Below are positions 1 through 6,593 of a DNA stretch of 11,501 bases, in pieces. Source of the stretch: Verrucomicrobiota bacterium (GTDB lineage Bacteria; Verrucomicrobiota; Verrucomicrobiia; Limisphaerales; UBA1100); the NCBI GenBank assembly GCA_028872645.1, contig JAPKDK010000077.1:1-11501 (forward strand), in the 5' to 3' direction. Position numbers and translations under genes: made by a program. Every line of letters begins with the position of its first letter. Within the stretch, counting starts at the first letter, position 1. The notes under the pieces were generated by a model. That model made no database searches, had not been told where the DNA came from, and worked only from the letters and a program-made list of their open reading frames with translations.

Positions 1-695
1 GCAGTGAAATTTGGAGCGTCAAGCGTGAGGGCGAAAAGAGCAATTGGTCCACGCCATATATTTGGGAAAACAAACTACGCACGGAAATCATCACGCCGGG
101 TTCGCGCAAAAATCGGGCGTACGATTTGGACGGCAAGCCGCTGTATCAATTCGGCGGTAATTCCTCCATCACCATCGCCACGCCGTATGCAAAATTTGGA
201 TTGTTGTACATCACTTCCGGATACGTGGGGGATCGCCGGAAACCAATGTTTGCCATTCGCCCCGGTGCCAAGGGCGACATCTCATTGGAATCCGATGAGG
301 ACACCAATGAACACGTTGCGTGGTGCCAGCGCCGTGCGGGGCCGTACAATCCTTCCACAATCGTTTATGGTGATCTCATGTACGTGCTGTTGGATCGCGG
401 CTTGGCGGCGTGTTACGAGGCCAAGACGGGCAAACTCGTATACGGCCCTGAACGGGTAGTGCCGCGGGGCGGTGCGTTTACCAGCTCGCCGTGGGCGTAC
501 AATGGCAAAATCTTTTTCCTCGATGAAAATGGAGTGACCTATGTGCTCCAGGCCGGCCGCGAATTCAAACTGCTTCGCGCCAATCGGTTGAGTCCCAAGG
601 AAGACATGTGCATGGCCACCCCGGCGATTGTCGGCGGCAAGTTGCTCATCCGCACGGACTCACGGATTTATTGTTTCAGCCGGTCAAAAAAATAG
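1..695 (+). CDS. PQQ-like beta-propeller repeat protein, C-terminal part (5' end outside window)
   Basis: The reading frame is open from position 3 to the TAG at 693-695, giving 230 visible residues; the true start lies left of the window. The fragment shows about five repeated beta-propeller blades with the usual pattern 'small-residue TP x (6-8) G xx(Y/F) ... A x (D/E) x x T G K'. Examples are ATPYAKFGLLYITSGY followed by FAIRPGAKGD, STIVYGDLMYVLLDRG followed by CYEAKTGKLVYG, and TSSPWAYNGKIFFLDENG. The last blade ends in ATPAIVGGKLLIRTDSRIYCF. This is the BamB/quinoprotein-dehydrogenase-like propeller fold, very common as secreted proteins in Verrucomicrobia and Planctomycetes. In those groups most members lack proof of PQQ binding or enzyme activity. 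With the N-terminus missing I cannot see a signal peptide or any extra domain. The next gene on the same strand starts 57 bases downstream; I see no clear terminator in that gap. Family assignment is fairly sure, function unknown. Confidence 0.85.
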   Translation, partial: SEIWSVKREGEKSNWSTPYIWENKLRTEIITPGSRKNRAYDLDGKPLYQFGGNSSITIATPYAKFGLLYITSGYVGDRRKPMFAIRPGAKGDISLESDEDTNEHVAWCQRRAGPYNPSTIVYGDLMYVLLDRGLAACYEAKTGKLVYGPERVVPRGGAFTSSPWAYNGKIFFLDENGVTYVLQAGREFKLLRANRLSPKEDMCMATPAIVGGKLLIRTDSRIYCFSRSKK

Positions 696-743
696 GTCGA
701 GTAGGCAGAGCTTGACGTGGTTGGTGTTGTGTCCGATGAATTT

Positions 744-748
744 GGGAG
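744..748 (+). promoter_or_regulatory. Possible ribosome binding site deciding the hydrolase start
   Basis: GGGAG lies 4 bases before the ATG at 753. The spacing is short, but this is the only purine-rich Shine-Dalgarno-like element at a start in the window. It supports ATG 753 over the in-frame GTG at 717. The ATG also places a hydrophobic signal peptide exactly at the N-terminus. The whole gap 696-752 otherwise holds no recognisable promoter. Confidence 0.45.
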
Positions 749-752
749 TCAT

Positions 753-2663
753 ATGAATACATTAATCCGATTCCCGATGTTGGTAACTTTTGCGTTGTTT
801 GTTTTTCTGCCCCTGAGAGCGGCGGTTTTCAAAACGCCGGGCGATAAGATGTTTGCCGCGTATTTCAAAGATCAAACCGATCGGCTTGCAGCAAAATCAC
901 TTTCCGAAATCAAAACAATTGAAGACTGGAATGCCCGCAAGAAAACATATCGCCGGCAAATGCACGAGATGCTGGGGCTCGATCCGATGCCTCCGCGCAC
1001 GCCGCTCAAGGCGACGGTCACCGGCAAATTGCAGCACGCAGAGTTTGAGGTTTGGAAAGTTCATTTCCAATCGAAGCCGGGGCTGTACGTCACCGGCAAT
1101 CTTTACGTGCCCAAAGGCATCGAAAAACCCGCGCCCACGATTCTTTACGTGTGCGGCCACGGGCGCGTGAAAAAGGATGGCGTGAGCTACGGTAACAAAG
1201 TGCACTATCAACACCACGGCATTTGGTTCGCGCGCAATGGCTACGTGTGTCTCGTTATCGACACGCTGCAGTTGGGTGAAATTGAGGGCATCCATCACGG
1301 CACGTACAATCACGATATGTGGTGGTGGAATTCCCGCGGCTATTCATCGGCGTCAGTCGAGGCGTGGAATTGCGTTCGCGCGCTGGATTATTTGGAGACG
1401 CTGAAGTTCGTGGACAAGAACCGCTTTGGCGTCACCGGTCGCAGCGGCGGCGGCGCATACAGTTGGTGGATTTCCGTGCTCGACGAACGCATCAAAGTTT
1501 CCGCGCCGGTGGCCGGCATTGCGGATTTAAAAAACCACGTCTACGCCGGCTTCCCAAACAGCGGTCGCCTTGCGCACGGGGTGGTGGAAGGACATTGCGA
1601 CTGTATGTTTCACGTGAACACGTACCGCTGGGATTTCGGCCAAGTGGCTGCGCTTGTTGCCCCACGGCCATTGATGATTCTCAACACGGACGATGATCGT
1701 ATTTTCCCGCTCGATGGAGTGACGCGCGTGTTCAATGGCGCCCGAAAAATTTATGACCTTCACGGCGCGCGCGACAAGCTCGGGCTCGTCATCGTGCCCG
1801 GAGGTCACAGCGATACGCAACCGCTGCGCGTGCCGGCATTCAATTGGTTCAATCGCCATCTCAAAGGCGCGGAGCCGCCCATCACCATTACCGCCGAAAA
1901 ACTTTTTGAACCGGAACAATTGAGAGTGTTCGACAAGCTGCCCGCCGATGAGATCAACACAAAGATTCAGGAAAGCTTCACGCAATTAGCACCCGAAAAA
2001 CAAAAAGTCGGCAAGGAAACCATCGCGCTGATGCGAAAGAAAACATTCGGTGGATGGCCGGAAAACGATGTGCCGTTGAATGGAAAACGTATTTCTAGAA
2101 TTGAAAAGGACGGGGTGGTCTTAGAATCGGTTGATTTCGACAGTCAGGAAAAAATACGGCTGGGCGTTTATTTGTCGTATCGTTCAGGGTTGAAAAATCC
2201 CAAACGGATCGAGTTGAAAGTGCCCGGTGGGGAAAACGATTTACAACAAGGCCCGGCGGAAAAAAGCGATGTGCTGTACGTTGCTTTTGCACCCCGTGGA
2301 TTGGGCCGGACTGCGTTGAGCGATGACAAATCTCATCGCACTCAAACCCGCCGTCGCTTTATGTTGCTGGGCCAAACGCTTGCCGGAATGCAAGTTTGGG
2401 ATGTGCGGCGTTGCGTGCAAATGCTGCGCGAACTGGGCTACGATTGCCCCATCACTTTGAAAGGCGATGGGGAAGCTGCCAGCCTCGTCGCATTGGCGTC
2501 GCTTTACGAAAAAGGCATCACGCAAATCACCCTTTTCAACTATCCGCAAAACGACAAGGAGCAGCCCGACTACCTGAACATTTCGCGCATCGTTACGCCC
2601 AAGCAAATCCTCGGCCTCGCTGCGTTGCGGGCGAAGGTGAATTTGATGGATAAGAAAAAGTGA
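753..2663 (+). CDS. Secreted two-part alpha/beta hydrolase (acetylxylan esterase / dienelactone hydrolase-like)
   Basis: Predicted 636 residues. Residues 1-24 form a signal peptide (NTLIRF, then the hydrophobic run MLVTFALFVFLPL, then RAA), so the protein is probably exported. The first half is an alpha/beta hydrolase. The strand TILYVCGHG is at 129-137 and the nucleophile elbow GRSGG at 229-233 (Ser231). A likely acid is Asp315 in NTDDDRIFP and the likely base is His352 in PGGHSD. A GHCDCMF motif (280-286) and AALVAPRPLMIL (299-310) match PVC-type acetylxylan-esterase-like proteins. The second half (about 435-636) looks like a decayed copy of the fold: GQTLAGMQVWDVRRCVQMLRE (540-560) resembles the helix before the nucleophile, but the elbow position reads GDGEA (571-575), without serine. 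Expected role is ester or peptide-bond hydrolysis of extracellular polymers or glycosides; the substrate is unknown. ATG 753 was chosen over GTG 717 because of the signal peptide. The stop directly abuts the stop of the convergent deacylase gene. Confidence 0.85.
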   Translation: MNTLIRFPMLVTFALFVFLPLRAAVFKTPGDKMFAAYFKDQTDRLAAKSLSEIKTIEDWNARKKTYRRQMHEMLGLDPMPPRTPLKATVTGKLQHAEFEVWKVHFQSKPGLYVTGNLYVPKGIEKPAPTILYVCGHGRVKKDGVSYGNKVHYQHHGIWFARNGYVCLVIDTLQLGEIEGIHHGTYNHDMWWWNSRGYSSASVEAWNCVRALDYLETLKFVDKNRFGVTGRSGGGAYSWWISVLDERIKVSAPVAGIADLKNHVYAGFPNSGRLAHGVVEGHCDCMFHVNTYRWDFGQVAALVAPRPLMILNTDDDRIFPLDGVTRVFNGARKIYDLHGARDKLGLVIVPGGHSDTQPLRVPAFNWFNRHLKGAEPPITITAEKLFEPEQLRVFDKLPADEINTKIQESFTQLAPEKQKVGKETIALMRKKTFGGWPENDVPLNGKRISRIEKDGVVLESVDFDSQEKIRLGVYLSYRSGLKNPKRIELKVPGGENDLQQGPAEKSDVLYVAFAPRGLGRTALSDDKSHRTQTRRRFMLLGQTLAGMQVWDVRRCVQMLRELGYDCPITLKGDGEAASLVALASLYEKGITQITLFNYPQNDKEQPDYLNISRIVTPKQILGLAALRAKVNLMDKKK

Positions 2664-4082
2664 TTAGCGAATCGTCCCGCGCGCGGCCTTGCCGGGGAAG
2701 GCGTCCTTCTGGAATTTGCCGTTCTTCACCACGGGCACGCCGTGGATGAGCGTGTATTTAATGCCGCTGGAAAATTTTTCGGCGTCGGTGAAGGTGGCGT
2801 GGTCGATGATTTTGGCGGCGTCGAAAACGATGAGGTCGGCATCCGCGCCCACCTGCACGCGGCCTTTTTTCTTAAAAATCGGCGCGCATTTTTCAAGCCG
2901 CTGCGCGGGCCACAGTGAGCATTTTTTCAACGCTAGCATTAGCGACAAATCTTTATTCTCGCGCACGTACTTGCCGAGGATGCGCGAGTAGCAGCCGGCG
3001 TTGCGCGGGTGGCCCATGAAACCGTCGCTGGCGATCATCGTGTGCGGGCTCGCCACCACCTTGCGCACGAGGCTCTCGGGGTTGGCGTGCACGATGACCT
3101 TACCGCCTTGCTTGCGATATTTTTCAAACGTCGCTTGCGTCAACCGCTCGCCGGTCGCGACCCACTGCAAATTGATATAAGTGATGTTGGCGCGTTTCTG
3201 CCAACCGGCGTCAAAGATGGCTGATTTAATATCGGTCATGCCCGCCGTGTACGGATAAACTTCGCACGACACATCGAGCCCGCGTTGCTTGGCAGCGGCA
3301 ACCATCTGGATGAGGCGCGGCGTGGTCAGATTGCCCGTGCTTTGAATATGCACGATGTGCCCCGGCGCTCCGCTGATGGCCGAGAGCGCGATGACCTCGT
3401 GCACCGCCGTGTAAATATTCAGCCCCGACGCCAACCCCTTGCTGCGCATGTGCACGTGGCACGAGGCATCGTACTTGGCCGCCACGCGGAAGATTTCAAG
3501 CGCCTCCCACTGCGTGGCCTCGGGCGTGTATTGCAGGCCAAAGCCGACCGCTACCGCGCCGCGCCGCAGCCCGTGTTCAATCTTCTTGTTAATCTCCGCA
3601 ATCTGTTTTGGTGTCGCGCGTTGCTTGGCGCCCTTTGAGCTGGCTGGCGGTAGGAACGACGGCCGGTCGCCCATCACGCTGATGCGCACGGGGATGTGCC
3701 CGATGCTTACGCCGAAATTGATGGGCGTTTTTCCCGCGCGCAGCTTGTACCACAAATCAACATCCGCCGTGCCGACCTCCAACTCGAGCACGGTCGTTAC
3801 GCCGTCCATCGCCTTGTATGGATAATCCTCCGGGCCTTGGCCGTGCTGGTGCATGTCCACGAAACCCGGCGCGACGACGAGACCCTTGGCGTCGATGACC
3901 GACTTGCCTTTGAGCGGTGTCTTAGAAATGGACTTGATGACGCCGCCGGAAATGCCGATGTATCGGATGGCGTCGAGTTCGGTGGCGGGATCCATCACGC
4001 GGCCGTTGGCGATGACGGTGTCGAAGGGTTCAGCGGCGGTTGCTGTGAAGGCCGCGAGAGTGAGGGCGAGTAGTGTTTTCAT
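2664..4082 (-). CDS. N-acyl-D-amino-acid deacylase-like amidohydrolase, secreted
   Basis: Predicted 472 residues with a clear signal peptide (MKTLLALTLAAFTATAA, cleavage near 17), so it probably acts outside the cytoplasm. The body is an amidohydrolase-superfamily protein of the D-aminoacylase/dihydroorotase type. The small N-terminal beta domain reads DTVIANGRVMDP (21-32). APGFVDMHQHG follows, with metal-binding His78 and His80. Further likely ligands are His211 in CHVHMR, His245 in GHIVHIQS and Asp353 in ASDGFMGHPR. The C-terminal beta strand GADADLIVFDA (412-422) is typical. Enzymes of this family hydrolyse N-acyl-D-amino acids to the D-amino acid plus a carboxylate. Where classical D-aminoacylases have GNCG with a metal-bridging cysteine, this protein has LELEVG (99-104), so its specificity may differ. 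It is the last gene of the minus-strand cluster, 30 bases after the aldolase gene. No Shine-Dalgarno sequence is evident; the GGAG present lies 16 bases upstream. Fold certain, substrate unproven. Confidence 0.88.
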   Translation of the reverse strand: MKTLLALTLAAFTATAAEPFDTVIANGRVMDPATELDAIRYIGISGGVIKSISKTPLKGKSVIDAKGLVVAPGFVDMHQHGQGPEDYPYKAMDGVTTVLELEVGTADVDLWYKLRAGKTPINFGVSIGHIPVRISVMGDRPSFLPPASSKGAKQRATPKQIAEINKKIEHGLRRGAVAVGFGLQYTPEATQWEALEIFRVAAKYDASCHVHMRSKGLASGLNIYTAVHEVIALSAISGAPGHIVHIQSTGNLTTPRLIQMVAAAKQRGLDVSCEVYPYTAGMTDIKSAIFDAGWQKRANITYINLQWVATGERLTQATFEKYRKQGGKVIVHANPESLVRKVVASPHTMIASDGFMGHPRNAGCYSRILGKYVRENKDLSLMLALKKCSLWPAQRLEKCAPIFKKKGRVQVGADADLIVFDAAKIIDHATFTDAEKFSSGIKYTLIHGVPVVKNGKFQKDAFPGKAARGTIR

Positions 4083-4112
4083 TTTAACAACGCCGCGTCT
4101 CCGCGTGCGGAT

Positions 4113-4874
4113 TTATTGTTTTGATTCTTCCAAAAATTTTGTCATCGCGGCGGTCATTATGGCCTCGAAGGGGACGGTGATAAAGCGCGCGCCTTTGTCG
4201 CGCCAGTGGCGGGCGTCTTCGCTGTTGTAAATCATGAGGCCGAGCACCTTGTCGGCGGCGAGGGTGGTCTTGGCGATTTTTTCCATCGCGGACTGCACGT
4301 CGGGGTGGGGGATGTTGCCGGGGTGACCGAGTGAATTGGCAAGGTCGTTGGGGCCGATGAAGATGACATCGACGTCGTCGACCTTTACGATTTCGTCGAG
4401 ATTGGCGAGGCCCTCGGTGGTTTCGATTTGGGCGATAACCAGCGTCTCGGCGTTGGCTTTTTTCACGTAATCACCCAGTGGGCCGGTGCGGCCAAAGTCG
4501 GCGGCGCGGATGCCGGCGAGGCCGCGTTGGCCGCGGGGCTGGTACTTGATGGATTGCACGGCACGCTCGGCATCGGCGGCGGTGTTGATGAATGGAATCA
4601 GTGCGCCCTGCACGCCGGTGTCCATGAAGCGCAAAATGATTGACTGCTCGTTGGTGGTCGCGCGCGCGATGGGCGTCACGCCGTGCAATTCACAGGCGCG
4701 GCATTGATCCTCGACGTCGCGCGGCTGGAGTGTGCCGTGTTCGCCGTCGAGCACGAGAAAATCCCAACCGAGATAGCCCTGCAATTCCACGAGGCTCGTG
4801 TCCGGCGTGCGGAAGAACGCGCCATAAACCGTTTCGCCGTTGTTGAGTTTTCGCTTGGTGGTGTTGGTGTTCAT
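4113..4874 (-). CDS. HpcH/HpaI-family aldolase (2-oxo-3-deoxy acid / 4-hydroxy-2-oxo acid aldolase-like)
   Basis: Predicted 253 residues, the normal length for this family, with no signal peptide, so cytoplasmic. These class II pyruvate aldolases are metal dependent and cleave or form bonds between pyruvate and an aldehyde. Examples are HpaI (4-hydroxy-2-oxo-heptanedioate), GarL (5-keto-4-deoxy-glucarate) and RhmA/YfaU (2-keto-3-deoxy-rhamnonate). The active-site set is intact. Residues DGEHG 43-47 carry the catalytic His46, and Arg71 sits in IARAT. Glu151 in AQIETTEG and Asp177 in GPNDLA are the expected metal ligands. These align with His45, Arg70, Glu149 and Asp175 of E. coli HpaI with an offset of 1-2. 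The gene starts only 6 bases after the permease stop, with an AT-rich spacer and no Shine-Dalgarno sequence, which suggests translational coupling. Its place between a GntP permease and an amidohydrolase suggests a catabolic role; exact substrate cannot be assigned. Confidence 0.9.
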   Translation of the reverse strand: MNTNTTKRKLNNGETVYGAFFRTPDTSLVELQGYLGWDFLVLDGEHGTLQPRDVEDQCRACELHGVTPIARATTNEQSIILRFMDTGVQGALIPFINTAADAERAVQSIKYQPRGQRGLAGIRAADFGRTGPLGDYVKKANAETLVIAQIETTEGLANLDEIVKVDDVDVIFIGPNDLANSLGHPGNIPHPDVQSAMEKIAKTTLAADKVLGLMIYNSEDARHWRDKGARFITVPFEAIMTAAMTKFLEESKQ

Positions 4875-4880
4875 TAAAAA

Positions 4881-6452
4881 TTAATTCAACGGAATGATTC
4901 TCGCCGCGATCATCGTGATGATGATACCCGTCAAGCCCATCAACGTGGCCATGGGTGTGAGCGTTTTCAAGGTTTCCTTTTCGGTCATGCCGCTCATTTT
5001 GCTGATGACCCAGAAGCCGCTGTCGTTCATCCACGGGAATGGCTTGGAGCCGCAGCCGATGGCGACGGCGAGGTAAACCGGATGATACGAGAGGCCGTCG
5101 AGGTCCGGCACGAGGCTGGCCACGATGCCCACGGCAGTGAACATCGCCACCGTGGCCGAGCCTTGCGCGCCTCGGATGACGGCGGTGACGACGAACGCCA
5201 GCGGCAATAGCGCGAAGTCGAGCGGTTCGTCGCCGGTCATTTCACTGATGAACGGACCGATGCCCGACTGCTGCAGCATTGCGCCAAACGCGCCACCGGC
5301 GCAGCAGATTAAAATGATGAGCCCACCCTCGAGCATCGATTCTTGCACGTGGTTGGCCACGGCTTTGCGGTCTTTTAAGCGCACGGCGGCGAGCAGCATG
5401 GCGACGGCGGCGGCGAGAGACAGTGCCACGGTTTTGTCGCCGAGCAGGATCAGAATGGGATGCGCAACCTGCGTGGGGTCGAGGCTGCTTTGGTAAATGG
5501 TCATACCGCTGATGAGCGCCACCGGCAGCAGGATGGGCAGCAGCGAAATGCCGAGCGACGGCAATTCGTTGATGTCACGCCGTGCCAGTTCCTCGAGTTT
5601 TTTCATCGCCTCGGGAGTTTCGCGCAGCGGCACCTCCATGCGATTGTTCAGCCAGCGCGCGTACAGGAGGCCGACGGCGCTGCAGCAACTACCGATGATC
5701 ATGCCCACGAGAATCATCGTGCCGAGGTTAACGCCCAGTTCCTCCGCGACGAACAACGGCCCCGGCGTGGGCGGCACCAGCGAATGCGTCATCGTGCCGC
5801 CGGCCATGAGGGCGGCGACGAACAGCACGTAATTTTTTCGCACCTTGAGCCAAGTCGCCTTGACCAGCGGGATGGCCAACAGAAAAAGGCTGTCAAAAAA
5901 AACGGGGATGCCCAGCACAAACGCGCTCCCGCAAAATGCCACCGCGGCATTGCGTTCGCCGACCAGCGACAGCGCCCCGCGGACAATCCGCTCCGCCGCC
6001 CCGCTCGCCAAAAGGCAGCGCCCAATGACGCAGGCCATGGCGATGAGTATACCAATCTTGCCGCAAGTGGAGCCAAACGCGGCGGTGATGCGGCTGAGGG
6101 TGGTGTTGTCGTCCGCGTATTTTTCGGCTTTGGCTTGGGCGGCGTTTATTAACTTATCCTTTTCGGTAGATGTGAGCTCCTGCTTGACCTGTTTGCGGAT
6201 TGCCTGTTCATCAAACGTCTCGCGCTTCTCTATTAATTCTCCGATGCGTTCCTTGACCCGTTCGTTGATGGTTGAGCGAAATGAGTCGCCGTGATATTTC
6301 GCGGCCATCGATTTCTCGATATTATCGATGGAGGTGAGGCCGCCCACCGCGAAGGCACCCAAGATGAGCGAGAGAAACGGATGCAGCCGCAGCCAAAGAA
6401 TTCCGCCAAGGACAATGGCGAGGCCGAGGGCGAGCAGTAGCAGCGGGTTCAC
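4881..6452 (-). CDS. GntP-family permease (gluconate/organic acid:H+ symporter family) with a charged insertion
   Basis: Inner-membrane carrier, predicted 523 residues from the GTG at 6450-6452. Family members import gluconate, D-serine or other small hydroxy and amino acids with protons. Seen here, numbered from the GTG: NPLLLLALGLAIVLGGILWL as the first membrane segment, GIPVFFDSLFLLAIPLV near 181-197, and THSLVPPTPGPL near 222-233. Also present are RGAQGSATVAM near 427-437 and SKPFPWMNDSGFW near 469-481; all are hallmark GntP motifs. About ten or more hydrophobic segments follow one another. Typical members are about 440-450 residues. The excess here is largely a charged, probably helical stretch at about 46-123, rich in E, K, R and Q, before GSTCGKIGILIAMACVIG. 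Start choice is uncertain: an in-frame TTG at 6488 would add 12 residues, but the GTG gives the family-typical N-terminus. Neither has a Shine-Dalgarno sequence at normal spacing. It is the first gene of the cluster; the aldolase follows after 6 bases. Confidence 0.88.
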   Translation of the reverse strand: MNPLLLLALGLAIVLGGILWLRLHPFLSLILGAFAVGGLTSIDNIEKSMAAKYHGDSFRSTINERVKERIGELIEKRETFDEQAIRKQVKQELTSTEKDKLINAAQAKAEKYADDNTTLSRITAAFGSTCGKIGILIAMACVIGRCLLASGAAERIVRGALSLVGERNAAVAFCGSAFVLGIPVFFDSLFLLAIPLVKATWLKVRKNYVLFVAALMAGGTMTHSLVPPTPGPLFVAEELGVNLGTMILVGMIIGSCCSAVGLLYARWLNNRMEVPLRETPEAMKKLEELARRDINELPSLGISLLPILLPVALISGMTIYQSSLDPTQVAHPILILLGDKTVALSLAAAVAMLLAAVRLKDRKAVANHVQESMLEGGLIILICCAGGAFGAMLQQSGIGPFISEMTGDEPLDFALLPLAFVVTAVIRGAQGSATVAMFTAVGIVASLVPDLDGLSYHPVYLAVAIGCGSKPFPWMNDSGFWVISKMSGMTEKETLKTLTPMATLMGLTGIIITMIAARIIPLN

Positions 6453-6504
6453 GGGAGGGAGGGTAATAGACGAAAGCCCAAAACCCAAGCTCCGAGGAAT
6501 AACT

Positions 6505-6522
6505 AAAACCGAATTTGGTTTT
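6505..6522. promoter_or_regulatory. 18-bp near-palindrome, candidate operator in the divergent region
   Basis: AAAACCGAATTTGGTTTT reads almost the same on both strands: the 6-base arms AAAACC and GGTTTT are perfect, the core AATT is symmetric, and only one base pair position (6511/6516) breaks the symmetry. It sits between the divergently transcribed permease cluster and PQQ-propeller gene, where a dimeric regulator would be expected. No regulator gene is visible in the window. A second 6-base inverted pair, CCCAAG at 6484-6489 and CTTGGG at 6527-6532, surrounds it but has a different centre. Confidence 0.4.
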
Positions 6523-6555
6523 GCGTCTTGGGCCTTGCCGATTGGTCATTGTGAA

Positions 6556-6584
6556 TTGAATCTTAACGTAATCTGCGGTAGTCT
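6556..6584 (+). promoter_or_regulatory. Weak candidate sigma-70-like promoter for the PQQ-propeller gene
   Basis: TTGAAT at 6556-6561 and TAGTCT at 6579-6584 are spaced by 17 bases, matching 4 of 6 and 3 of 6 consensus bases; the -10 keeps the important second A and final T. The ATG follows only 9 bases after the -10, so a transcript from here would be leaderless or nearly so, in line with the absence of a Shine-Dalgarno sequence. This could be chance. Confidence 0.25.
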
Positions 6585-6593
6585 AACCCCTTC

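Larger units (their letters stand above)
2664..6452 (-). other. Putative three-gene operon: permease, aldolase, deacylase
   Basis: Three genes on the minus strand are separated by only 6 and 30 bases, with no promoter or terminator seen between them. Transcription would start in the divergent region right of 6452. The order is importer, cytoplasmic aldolase, exported amidohydrolase. GntP-type carriers are known neighbours of D-aminoacylase genes in other bacteria, so the pairing is not random. The joint role (uptake and breakdown of an acylated D-amino acid or related acid) is inference. Confidence 0.65.

Noticed and set aside
696..716. Possible hairpin GTCGAG/CTTGAC after the first gene
   Set aside because: The stem is only six pairs including one G-U, with no following T-tract, so it does not support a terminator call.
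2686..2702. Hairpin GCCTT...AAGGC near the convergent junction
   Set aside because: It is a five-pair stem within the deacylase coding sequence with no T-tract on either strand; expected by chance in GC-rich DNA.
5460..6152. 230-codon open frame on the + strand
   Set aside because: It is antisense to the GntP permease, whose hallmark motifs are intact; its His/Arg/Gln-rich composition is that of a shadow frame in GC-rich DNA.
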